Shown here one piece after another: positions 45,149 through 55,028 of a stretch of 64,000 bases of DNA. A program made the translations under genes and the position numbers. The stretch lies in NCBI GenBank assembly GCA_032716605.1, contig CM064501.1, positions 25,082,014 to 25,146,013 on the forward strand, given 5' to 3'. The notes beneath the pieces were generated by a model. It saw only the letters and a program-made list of their open reading frames with translations. It was not told the origin of the DNA and searched no databases. Source of the DNA: Paralithodes platypus (Eukaryota > Arthropoda > Malacostraca > Decapoda > Lithodidae). Every line of letters starts with the position of its first letter. Position 1 is the first letter of the stretch.

Positions 45149-47215
45149 ACAGACATACTACAGATTAATAACGTCTATGTCTGGAGCGACAGTCAAATAG
45201 CGCTTTCATGGGTACACAGCCAGAAAGTGTTACCTGTTTATGTTTCTAATCGCACTGATGAGATTCATAACTTAGTTCCTACAGCTACATTTCGCTATGT
45301 GAGCACCAGGGATAACCCCAGTGACATAATTTCCCGGGGGATCTCGGCACAGCAGTTTATGTCTTCCTCTATTTGGTGGCATGGACCTCCATGGCTTACA
45401 TCTCCAACTGAGTGGCCTCAGGATTTCAGGGAATACATATCTGATCCTTCAAGTCGGCCCCAAGATGATGTGTTAAGTAGTTCGAATGTGAGTACTACAC
45501 ATCAGGATAACAAGTTGGTAGAGTGGGAACGTTACGGCAGCTATGATCAAGTAATACGGGTATTTGCATGGATATACCGTTTCATTAACAACATGAGAAG
45601 TCGGGCTCACGGGTCTTTCCTTAGTGAAGATTCGAAGCATATCAGACTCCATGAATTGAGATCAGCAGAAGCAAAACTAATATGTTTAGTACAAAAGGAA
45701 TCTTATCCTACTGAACATCAAATCCTGAGCAAGGAGTCAAAGGCCAAACCCTCAAACTTAATGAGGCAGCTAGGATTATATATGGAAGGAGGCATAATTA
45801 AGTGTAGAGGCAGGATACAAAAGGCGGACATTATTGATTCTGCAAAATATCCTGTCCTCCTTAGCTCCTCTCATTTGATTACCAAATTGTTGATTCGCCA
45901 ATGCCATCGGACCTGCCTACATTTTGGCGTAAATTATGTTCTGGCGTATATGCGACAACGTTGGTGGATCCCTAAGATGCGACAAGCAATTAAAGGGATC
46001 CACAATAGCTGTACTATCTGTAAAAGATTACAGGGTAAGCCTTACTCCCCAGTAGATCTACCTCCCTTGCCTGAGTTCAGGGTACAAAGGACTGAACCAT
46101 TTCAGGTAACCGGGGTAGACTACACCGGAGCGATTCATGTTAGAGAATCGCCCGGTAATATCATAAAGGTATATGCCGTCCTATTCACATGTGCGGTAAC
46201 CAGAGCGATTCATATTGAATTGATTGACGACCTATCCAGTGAGGGGTTTTTGCATACTCTAAGACGCTTTGCAGGCCGCAATGGTTTCCCTCAAATTATT
46301 ATGAGCGATAATGCGACTTGTTTTGTCGGGGCCTCTAAATATCTCCAGAGTTTAATGGATGACCCGCAGGTTGTGGCTACCCTCACTGGAAAAGGTTGTC
46401 AATGGAGATTTATACCCGCACGTGCACCATGGTTCGGGGCGATTTGGGAGAGAACAATCGGTATCGTCAAATCTGCCTTGAAGAAGGTATTAGGAAGGGC
46501 ACTGGTGACCAGACGGGAGTTGCAAACCATCTTAATAGAGATTGAGATGTTAGTCAACGACAGGCCCTTGACCTATACCTCGGCAGATGTTGATGACCTC
46601 TTACCCATTTCGCCTTCCATGATGACATGTGGACGAACCCTTAATACCTTTCCTAGATCGTCCGTAAATGACGAAGATCTGCATGACCCTACGTTCGGCA
46701 ATGCTGACGCCACACGTCGTCGCTTCCAGTATGTAAACAAGGTGTCCGACGATCTATGGAAACGGTGGACCCAAGAATATTTGCTGTCTCTTCGCGAGCG
46801 TCACTCTCATAAGATCAAAGGGACGAATCAACGATGGCCTCGTATCGGGGATATCGTCCCGATTCATGATGAGCGTCCTAGGTTATTTTGGAAGCTTGGG
46901 AGGATTATCGATTTGTTCCAGGGCATTGATGGTCTTATAAGGGTTGCTAAAATACGAACTTCGACTGGGGTTACTACTCGCCCAGTCGTGAGGTTATATC
47001 CCTTGGAGCAGGATGTAGAACTGCCGGATTATCCTGGCGTCTCTACTGATACCCCTCCGCGGGAGAGTGCTGGTGACAGTGCTCCTCAAGGTGGGGCAGC
47101 AGATGATGAGAAGGATGATCCTCCTCAGGCTTCAAGTGGCGCTCGTCCCAAAAGGAGGACGGCTATGAGTTCCGTGGATCTTTGGAGATCAAAGATCCAA
47201 CAAGGTGATCTTTGA
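45149..47215 (+). pseudogene. Outer BEL 3' pol, first tandem copy
   Basis: Resumes the outer pol at ACAGACATACTACAG with the end of RNase H (VWSDSQIALSWVHS), then integrase (CHRTCLHFGV, VDYTGAI, MSDNATC, WERTIGIVK) and the C-terminal segment to the normal stop at 47213-47215. It is open throughout, with Trp where the inner element has its stop, but is separated from its own gag-RT by the inner insertion. It is 98-99% like the inner element by eye. Confidence 0.85.
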
Positions 47216-47266
47216 CTTCGATGTCCTTTTTTTGTTCCTGTATATCATTTTTGGTGGCGGGCAATA

Positions 47267-47839
47267 TGTCGGGAATAGGGTAATGATCCCGACAGGTTTT
47301 GGTCCAATAGGACATTTGAATTTGGCGGTATCGTATCGCTTGTACGATTTCGGCTGGTTCTTTGTGTATTGTAGTTTATTCTTAAGTTAGGTTAAATATT
47401 AACTATAATGTATAAATATCTACATCAGCTCTAGATGTATTATGAAACCAAGTTATGGGTTATAATTATTATGAGCCGGCAGCCATATGTAATTTCGCGA
47501 AGCGATCGGAAGCCGGCCCTTCAGTCTCTCAACCAACACCATACAGTCAACATCTCCTCCCCCGGCCCTGACTCAACCCACAGTTCACCATGTGCTACAA
47601 CTAATAACAATATTAACAACAGTCCTACATCACCAGTCCTCACTCCTCTAAGCTAAGTTCATTGTATCGATATTGTATTATGTGAACATTCCTACATGTC
47701 ATGCAATTGAATTAGCCGCGTGTGGGGGACTGGATTACACCCATCGAATACCTCGTTGGTAATTATAATATAACTATTTGTTGGGATATTTCATGTACCA
47801 GTGATATGTAATTTAACCTCTTTATCTAAATTCCCGATA
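47267..47839 (+). repeat. Third full-length BEL LTR
   Basis: Same length and termini. It has the AACTATAATG variant of the inner LTRs although it stands at a place expected for an outer LTR, consistent with a hybrid formed by LTR-LTR exchange. It is followed by ACAGA again at 47840-47844. Confidence 0.88.
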
Positions 47840-49904
47840 ACAGACATACTACAGATTAATAACGTCTATGTCTGGAGCGACAGTCAAATAGCGCTTTCAT
47901 GGGTACACAGCCAGAAAGTGTTACCTGTTTATGTTTCTAATCGCACTGATGAGATTCATAACTTAGTTCCTACAGCTACATTTCGCTATGTGAGCACCAG
48001 GGATAACCCCAGTGACATAATTTCCCGGGGGATCTCGGCACAGCAGTTTATGTCTTCCTCTATTTGGTGGCATGGACCTCCATTGCTTACATCTCCAACT
48101 GAGTGGCCTCAGGATTTCAGGGAATACATATCTGATCCTTCAAGTCGGCCCCAAGATGATGTGTTAAGTAGTTCGAATGTGAGTACTACACATCAGGATA
48201 ACAAGTTGGTAGAGTGGGAACGTTACGGCAGCTATGATCAAGTAATATGGGTATTTGCATGGATATACCGTTTCATTAACAACATGAGAAGTCGGGCTCA
48301 CGGGTCTTTCCTTAGTGAAGATTCGAAGCATATCAGACTCCATGAATTGAGATCAGCAGAAGCAAATTTAATATGTTTAGTACAAAAGGAATCTTATCCT
48401 ACTGAACATCAAATCCTGAGCAAGGAGTCAAAGGCTAAACCCTCAAACTTAATGAGGCAGCTAGGATTATATATGGAAGGAGGCATAATTAAGTGTAGAG
48501 GCAGGATACAAAAGGCGGACATTATTGATTCTGCGAAATATCCTGTCCTCCTTAGCTCCTCTCATTTGATTACCAAACTGTTGATTCGCCAATGCCATCG
48601 GACCTGCCTACATTTTGGCGTAAATTATGTTCTGGCGTATATGCGACAACGTTGGTGGATCCCTAAGATGCGACAAGCAATTAAAGGGATCCACAATAGC
48701 TGTACGATCTGTAAAAGATTACAGGGTAAGCCTTACTCCCCAGTTTATCTACCTCCCTTACCTGAGTTCAGGGTACAAAGGACTGAACCATTTCAGGTAA
48801 CCGGGGTGGACTACACCGGAGCGATTCATGTTAGGGAATCGCCCGGTACTATCATAAAGGTATATGCCGTCCTATTCACATGTGGTAACCAGAGCGATTC
48901 ATATTGAATTGATTGACGACCTATCCAGTGAGGGTTTTTAGCATACTCTAAGACGCTTTGCAGGCCGCAATTGTTTCCCTCAAATTATTATGAGCGATAA
49001 TGCGACTTGTTTTGTCGGGGCCTCTAAATATCTCCAGAGTTTAATGGATGACCCGCAGGTTGTGGCTACCCTCACTGGAAAGGGTTGTCAATGGAGATTT
49101 ATACCAGCACGTGCACCATGGTTCGGGGCGATTTGGGAGAGAACAATCGGTATCGTCAAATCTGCCTTGAAGAAGGTATTAGGAAGGGCACTGGTGACCA
49201 GACGGGAGTTGCAAACCATCTTAATAGAGATTGAGATGTTAGTCAACGACAGGCCCTTGACCTATACCTCGGCAGATGTTGATGACCTCTTACCCATTTC
49301 GCCTTCCATGATGACACGTGGACGAACCCTTAATACCTTTCCTAGATCGTCCGTAAATGACGAAGATCTGCATGACCCTACGTTCGGCAATGCTGACGCC
49401 ACACGTCGTCGCTTCCAGTATGTAAACAAGGTGTCCGACGATCTATGGAAACGGTGGACCCAAGAATATTTGCTGTCTCTTCGCGAGCGTCACTCTCATA
49501 AGATCAAAGGGACGAATCAACGATGGCCTCGTATCGGGGATATCGTCCTGATTCATGATGAGCGTCCTAGGTTATTTTGGAAGCTTGGGAGGATTATCGA
49601 TTTGTTCCAGGGCATTGATGGTCTTAAAAGGGTTGCTAAAATACGAACTTCGACTGGGGTTACTACTCGCCCAGTCGTGAGGTTATATCCCTTGGAGCAG
49701 GATGTAGAACTGCCGGATTATCCTGGCGTCTCTACTGATACCCCTCCGCGGGAGAGTGCTGGTGACAGTGCTCCTCAAGGTGGGGCAGCAGATGATGAGA
49801 CTGATGATCCTCCTCAGGCTTCAGGTGGCGCTCGTCCCAAAAGGAGGACGGCTATGAGTTCCGTGGATCTTTGGAGGTCAAAGATCCAACAAGGTGATCT
49901 TTGA
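47840..49904 (+). pseudogene. Outer BEL 3' pol, second tandem copy, frameshifted
   Basis: A second copy of the RNase H end, integrase and C-terminal segment. A net 2-bp loss near 48884 (TGTGCGG to TGTGG), between the first and second integrase acidic residues, shifts the frame; a compensating G-loss/A-gain pair lies near 48935. The rest (MSDNATC onward) is open from 48990 to the normal stop at 49904. Several private substitutions separate it from the first copy. Confidence 0.85.
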
Positions 49905-49955
49905 TTTCGATGTCCTTTTTTTGTTCCTGTATATCATTTTTGGTGGCGGGCAATA

Positions 49956-50522
49956 TGTCGGGAATAGGGTAATGATCTCGACAGGTTTTGGTCCAATAGG
50001 ACATTTGAATTTGGCGGTATCGTATCGCTTGTACGATTTCGGCTGGTTCTTTGTGTATTGTAGTTTATTCTTAAGTTAGGTTAAATATTAACTGTAATGT
50101 ATAAATATCTACATCAGTTCTAGATGTATTATGAAACCAAGTTATGGGTTATAATTATTATGAGCCGGCAGCCATATGTAATTTCGCGAAGCGATCGGAG
50201 GCCGGCCCTTTAGTCTCTCAAACAACACCGTACAGTCAACATATCCTCCCCCGGCCCTGACTCCACCCACAGTTCACCATGTGCTACAACTACTAATAAT
50301 ATTAACAACAGTCCTACATCACCAGTCCTCTAAGCTAAGTTCATTGTATCGATATTGTATTATGTGAACATTCCTACATGTCATGCAATTGAACTAGCCG
50401 CGTGTGGGGGACTGGATTACACCTATCAACGACTACGTCGTTGGTAATTATAATATAACTATTTGTTGGGATATTTCATGTACCAGTGATATGTAATTTA
50501 ACCTTTATCTAAATTCCCGATA
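49956..50522 (+). repeat. Outer BEL 3' LTR
   Basis: 567 bp with small indels relative to the other LTRs and the AACTGTAATG variant shared with the outer 5' LTR. It is followed by the ATTAC duplication and the remainder of the DIRS-B terminal repeat. Confidence 0.88.
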
Positions 50523-50571
50523 ATTACTATTAATAGGCGAAGTCATCAATGATGGAGGGGCCCTATTAAAT

Positions 50572-51044
50572 AATTGCTTCTGTTATTATTAATATTACTT
50601 CTGTTCACTTCATAACCATATATATAACTCATATAACGTTAATTAATGCGATATTATTACGTTACACGAGGGCATATGATATCTTGAGATGGTGTTGCCG
50701 CTATTGCCACCAGCAATACTTTAGCATATTTTTTTATTTGCACGTTTAAAATACTAATCATAAGGTGTAATTGCAATTGTACACACGTTCTTTCTCCAGG
50801 ATCTAATTTAGGCTCAATAACGCTATCAAAATATAGTGCTTCACTGGAAACAAATAATGCCATTTAGAGTGGCAATTTCAAGACTTAAATTCTCGTCCTG
50901 TGATTGGTTGGTTCGCCGACGTGACGTCACAGCTTTTGTATATGGTTCTCTATGCTTCTGACCAAAGACTACCAGACAATCACGGGAGGCTGTCTGCTTC
51001 TGTCAGGTCGTGTCTGGTAATCTATGCCAAATTGTGTCTTTGCA
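50572..51044. other. Spacer
   Basis: AT-rich sequence beyond the DIRS-B tip, with no gene recognised. It includes a GTGACGTCAC palindrome near 50919. Confidence 0.4.
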
Positions 51045-51866
51045 AAACGCGCTTATAGATGATGTTGTTGTTTATGACACAAATTGGACCGACTATTTGG
51101 CCAATGTGGGTGAGCTTTTCCGGAAGTTGTCCGAGGCTGGTTTAGTGGTCCACCTGGCAAAGTGCGAGTTCTTGCAGGCTCGGGTGCAATATCTGGGTTA
51201 TGTTGTTGGCCACGGCAAGGTCTGTCCCCCTCGGGCGAAGGTGGAGGCTATCCAGAATTTCCGAGCACCTCATAATAAGAAAGCCGTGCAACGTTTCCTT
51301 GGCATGATAGCCTATTATCGCCGGTTCATCAAAGGATATTCCACCGTGCTTGCCCCATTGACAAATTTGCTACAAAAGAACAAACCATTTAAATGGACAA
51401 CAGAGTGTGAGCAGGCTTTCAAAGATGTCAAAAGCCTCCTCTGTTGCCATCCTATATTACGTGCCCCAGATTTCAACAGGCCTTTCGTCTTGGCAGTAGA
51501 CGCGAGCGATGTGGGTGCCGGCTCTGTGTTGATGCAAGAGTTCGGAGATGATGTTGAGCACCCCATTTCCTACTTATCTAAAAAGTTTAACCAAGCACAA
51601 AAGAATTATTCTGTGATCGAAAGGGAGTTGCTAGCTATTATTTTGAGTTTACACCATTTCGCTGTTTATTTGCCACCCTATGGGCCCGTGCTCAGAATCT
51701 ACTCTGACCATCATCCTCTGCAGTTTCTTAATAAACTCAAGGACAAAAACCAGAGACTTACTGCTGGAGTTTGATGTTGCAAGAATATCATCTCGATGTT
51801 AGGCACATTCGTGGTGTTGATAATGTCCTGGCAGACTGTTTGTTCCATGAGTCCTCTGAGGGGTGA
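51045..51866 (+). pseudogene. Ty3/Gypsy RT-RNase H fragment
   Basis: Begins at the RT active-site motif (LIDDVVVY, with Leu at the position usually Tyr), continues through the RT thumb (CEFLQARVQYLGYVV, FLGMIAYYRRFIKGYS) and into RNase H (LAVDASDVGAGSVLMQ, YSVIERELLAI, YSDHHPLQFL). The frame then shifts by one base near 51757, and the conserved end (WSLMLQEYHLDVRHIRG, DNVLADCL) continues in the next frame to a stop at 51866. Gag, protease, most of RT and integrase are absent, so this is a truncated, dead copy. It is the only Gypsy-type coding sequence in the window. Confidence 0.88.
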
Positions 51867-52027
51867 TAGGAGAGCACGAGGCTATTTAGTAAGTAAGTCA
51901 TATTTACTCATGTTAAAAAAATCTATAAAATGTAAAAATACAAAAGACTGTCAATGTACATATTTTGCAGTTGTAAACTAATGATGAAAGTTTTGTTTCA
52001 AAGCTCCAAAACTCCTCCCCCACCCCG

Positions 52028-52404
52028 TGTGAGGGTGTCACAATGACCAGGGTTTATAGGGTTAGGAGTAGCTAGACTTTAGTGGCGCCTAGCTGTCTTA
52101 TATATGCAGCTGTGCCAAGTCTATTAGAAAGACCTGGTATTGTGAGTTTCACTTCGATACCCTTCTAATTGCACATGTCTAGTTTTGCCGTACCTCTAAG
52201 CATTTTTGTCTCAATAAACCTTTGTGTAGAATGAGCCAATAGAGTGTCATCAGGTTTCGGGTTAAAATTGCCCGTGGCAACGTCGGCTTGCAAATGGGGA
52301 GGGAGGGGAGTGAGGGATGTTGGTCTTGTCTCGGGAGGAGGCGATTTTGCCGGCACCACAAATTGATTTAATTACGTGACCATTGCAAGTTTAGTTGTGT
52401 TACA
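52028..52404 (+). repeat. Candidate Gypsy-like LTR
   Basis: Begins TGTGAGGGTGTCACAATGAC, a start style common in Gypsy LTRs, contains AATAAA at 52213-52218 and could end at TGTTACA (52404). It lies 160 bp downstream of the Gypsy fragment on the same strand. No second copy is in the window, so neither the borders nor the link to the fragment can be confirmed. Confidence 0.3.
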
Positions 52405-53281
52405 ATATTGAGATATACTTAATTTTATCTGCCACACTGTTTTAGCCAATATGTTAATACAGAAATATGTTATGACAAGTTATTCTTGTGAAGTGCCTTA
52501 GTGTTATCATATCATTTGGTGATATATTGCAACCCCTTAGTTTGAGGCTGGCTCCCGCCAGCCACGCCGCCCACGCGTCTTCTCGCCATTCTCTGCTCGG
52601 CGGTCAGACTAGATAGGTGGTGTCCTCTCTCTCTTGTGACTCATCAGTCTGCCCCTTTTGTTTATCTGTGCTTGCACAGATATTAACGTAACGTGATTAA
52701 CAGAGAATCCTAGACATTCATTTCTTCTTTTAATTATTCTTTTCCTCTGATCAGCATTTTATTATACTTCAATTTTTTTCTATATATTCTGTACCTCCGG
52801 TTGTTTACTTCGGGATCCGTGATAGGGAGAGCTGGGAGGCTTGCCGGGGTCCTTAATAATAAGCACTGTTAATCCCATAGACAGTCCACACACATACATA
52901 TCCATACCCTACATATTTATCCCAGTGTTTGTTCTTAGGACCCGGTAACAACCTTGACGGTTCTGCCCCAGCGATTGTTTGTTCCCTATCTCGGGTTTCG
53001 AACTGAGGCAACGGAGTGTTTAATATTAATTGGGAATCCAGCTTCAGTCTGGACCCCCCCCCCCCCCCCATAGTTAAGTGAGTGTGGGAGGTGGACTCTC
53101 TAGGAGTTCATTGTTTCTGGGCGGTATCTCACTGGGGGGCCCAGGTTGAAGTAGAATATATTGGTGTGATATTAAAGGTGGTCAGGGCAACCTGCTTCCA
53201 CTAATATCACCCGAGGTTAGTAGTCATATTAGGACACTGCCTTGTATTGTTAGTTCATTCTTATATGTATACAATGTTATT
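52405..53281. other. Spacer before DIRS-C
   Basis: No gene seen. It holds a 16-base poly-C run at about 53054-53069. Confidence 0.4.
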
Positions 53282-53582
53282 ATTTGTTAGTAGTCTTGGC
53301 AAATCCAACGTCAAGGCTATTAACCTAATTGCAATGACGACTTGTCTATTTTGACTGCTATGTCGTCATTCCAACCACGGTTAAAAAGAAAACTTCTAGA
53401 GTCTACTCCTTATCTTGCTCTAGGAGACGTTGTACATTAACCAAAACTACCACCGAAGGTGAAAAAAGCAAAGAAGAGAAGAAAAAGGGGTTTACCTTAG
53501 TTACCGCTCAAGGCCCATCCCGTGTTCTGTCATGCGCAGATCCCTGTCGAACGTGCGCATGAGCGACCCTCTCTTGTCATCA
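53282..53582. repeat. DIRS-C 5' inverted terminal repeat
   Basis: Pairs with 61358-61706 from GCGACCCTCTCTTGTCATCA outward to GTCTTGGCAAATCCAACG. Its tip, ATTTGTTAGTAGTCTTGGC, is copied in complement in the first half of the internal complementary region. Confidence 0.88.
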
Positions 53583-54086
53583 TTTGTTCACGCGTCGCCA
53601 TTGTTGAGTCCGCTTTTGTTGTGCTCCTTCAATTCACCCTGTTTTAGGTTCGTTTCGGCTTATCTGGCCTTCTTTTTGTTAGACAGATGTTACGTGATCT
53701 AGGGTACACGTAAATGGGCTCCTCAGTGTGTTAATGGAGACGCGTGTGGAAATAGCTACCGAAGGTACGGGGGCGCCTGGCGTTCCTCGTCTATGTTTTT
53801 CATTTCTTTCTCTTTTCATATCCTTTTTTCCTGTTAGTCTGGGCATAGTTTAGCGTTTAGCTTATTTTAGCCTAGCTTCTTTCTCATTCAGGACTTGCTA
53901 TGCCCCTATGAGTTTTCATTTTTTCATATCCTAGGTGTACAGTTGGTAAACAATCTGAGATTTCGTGGTGGCGGTGCTGTTTGTAGGGTTTGTGTCGGCC
54001 GCATTATTAGCGTTATTCCCGAGTCCCCCCTTTCGAGCCTTCACTGTGTCTCAAGGGCCTGGGCGCTTAGTGGTTCGTGATATCCA

Positions 54087-54273
54087 GGGGTACCCCACGG
54101 GGGCCCCTCCCTCACACCACAGGGTTTTTCGCCCCTGACACATTCTCTCCTCACGGCTAGGCCACCCTTTTTCTCGCCAGTTTCATTTACTGGTTTTTGT
54201 TTTCCCTTCCTGTTTTCACCTCCATCCTTTCATAGCCTTTTGCCCAATCCTGGGGTACCCCACGGGGGCCCCT
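54087..54273. repeat. Duplicated GC-rich hairpin in the DIRS-C leader
   Basis: GGGGTACCCCACGGGGGCC plus CCT occurs at 54087-54108 and again at 54252-54273. Each copy contains the self-complementary GGGGTACCCC and GGGGGCCCC. Confidence 0.75.
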
Positions 54274-54553
54274 GTTTGTGCCAAACCACCCTCCCTGCCA
54301 CTTCTCCTCATGGGCTTTGCTCTATCTCTGTGGGTTGAGTGGTTCCTGGGGGATGTGCCTCCTCTCCCCTGGTGTGTCTTCCTTGCCTCTCCCTTGACCG
54401 GTTGAGTCAGGATATTATCAAGGAAGACACTGCTCAGCTTGATGGCCATCATCGCTTGGAGTTCATAAGGAGATGACGCTTTTTTATGGGCCTTTTTTGG
54501 TTTTCCCTAGACGCTCCTCTCGCTTTTTCGGCGCCGGACCATCTCGGCCGGTC

Positions 54554-54696
54554 CCGCAAATTTGCGGAGTGCTCGATTCGGTCCTCTGGGACGTTTTGGC
54601 TCCCCGCAAATTTGCGGAGATCGCTGGGGGGTCCCGCGGAGATGCGGGAGGGTTGTGTCGGTATGGGTATGCCTCCATTGGCCCGCAAATTTGCGG
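54554..54696. promoter_or_regulatory. Three identical 14-bp palindromes in the DIRS-C leader
   Basis: CCGCAAATTTGCGG occurs at 54554-54567, 54604-54617 and 54683-54696 with otherwise unlike flanks. Perfect conservation of a palindrome in non-coding surroundings suggests a binding site for a dimeric protein or a short RNA stem. Function is inferred. Confidence 0.6.
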
Positions 54697-54897
54697 TTAT
54701 AGTTGGCTTTCACTGTTGACCTTTTTTATGTCATATTGTTGCCTGATACTATATTGGTGTATGCACTTTACTGGTGTTATGGACCCTGCATGTAAGGTGT
54801 TGAGTGGTGGTTAACACTTTCTCCATCTTTGCAGGTTCTGCTTGTGCTCTTCCACCTCGCCCGCCCTCCTCACCTCCCTCGGTGCTCCCGGTTTAGA

Positions 54898-55023
54898 GTG
54901 AGTACGAATTCCGGTTTGCATGTGTGTTCCTGTTTACCCATGCTCATTCCCTGGTTTTTATTGGACATCATCTTCACTTACTCCGTCGACGTGCTGCTTA
55001 TGGTGTGTGTTCTTCCATTGCAG
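54898..55023 (+). other. Possible short leader intron of DIRS-C
   Basis: Donor GTGAGT at 54898 and acceptor TTCCATTGCAG ending at 55023, five bases before the gag ATG at 55029. It mirrors the acceptor-next-to-ATG arrangement of DIRS-A and -B, though much shorter. Another TTTGCAG lies at about 54834. Confidence 0.35.
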
Positions 55024-55028
55024 GTGGG

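Larger units (their letters stand above)
33745..50522 (+). mobile_element. Nested BEL/Pao LTR retrotransposon complex
   Basis: Order: deleted outer 5' LTR, outer leader and gag-pol up to 37792, complete inner BEL (37793-45148), the rest of outer pol (45149-47266), LTR (47267-47839), a second copy of outer 3' pol (47840-49955), outer 3' LTR (49956-50522). The flanking duplication is ATTAC (33740-33744, 50523-50527), and the uninterrupted site survives in the left DIRS-B repeat. The inner element is bounded by ACAGA (37788-37792, 45149-45153). BEL identity comes from the polyprotein order protease-RT-RNase H-integrase and a single gag-pol frame. Five-base duplications are usual for this group. 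Confidence 0.9.
17127..50571 (-). mobile_element. DIRS-B: DIRS element split by piggyBac-like and BEL insertions
   Basis: The minus-strand gag/RT/recombinase remnants at 18127-23595 belong to a DIRS element. Its 3' terminal repeat is at 17127-17470, but the matching 5' repeat lies far away at 33492-33744 and is completed at 50528-50571. Excising 24470-33124 with one TTAA, and the BEL complex with one ATTAC, restores a contiguous terminal repeat identical in layout to the left one and an element of about 8.0 kb. The internal complementary region is at 17540-17640. Related to DIRS-A but clearly divergent; all three coding regions are broken, so it is old and dead. Confidence 0.85.

Noticed and set aside
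52028..52404. Confident pairing of this LTR-like segment with the Gypsy fragment
   Set aside because: No second LTR or target duplication is visible; kept only as a low-confidence feature.
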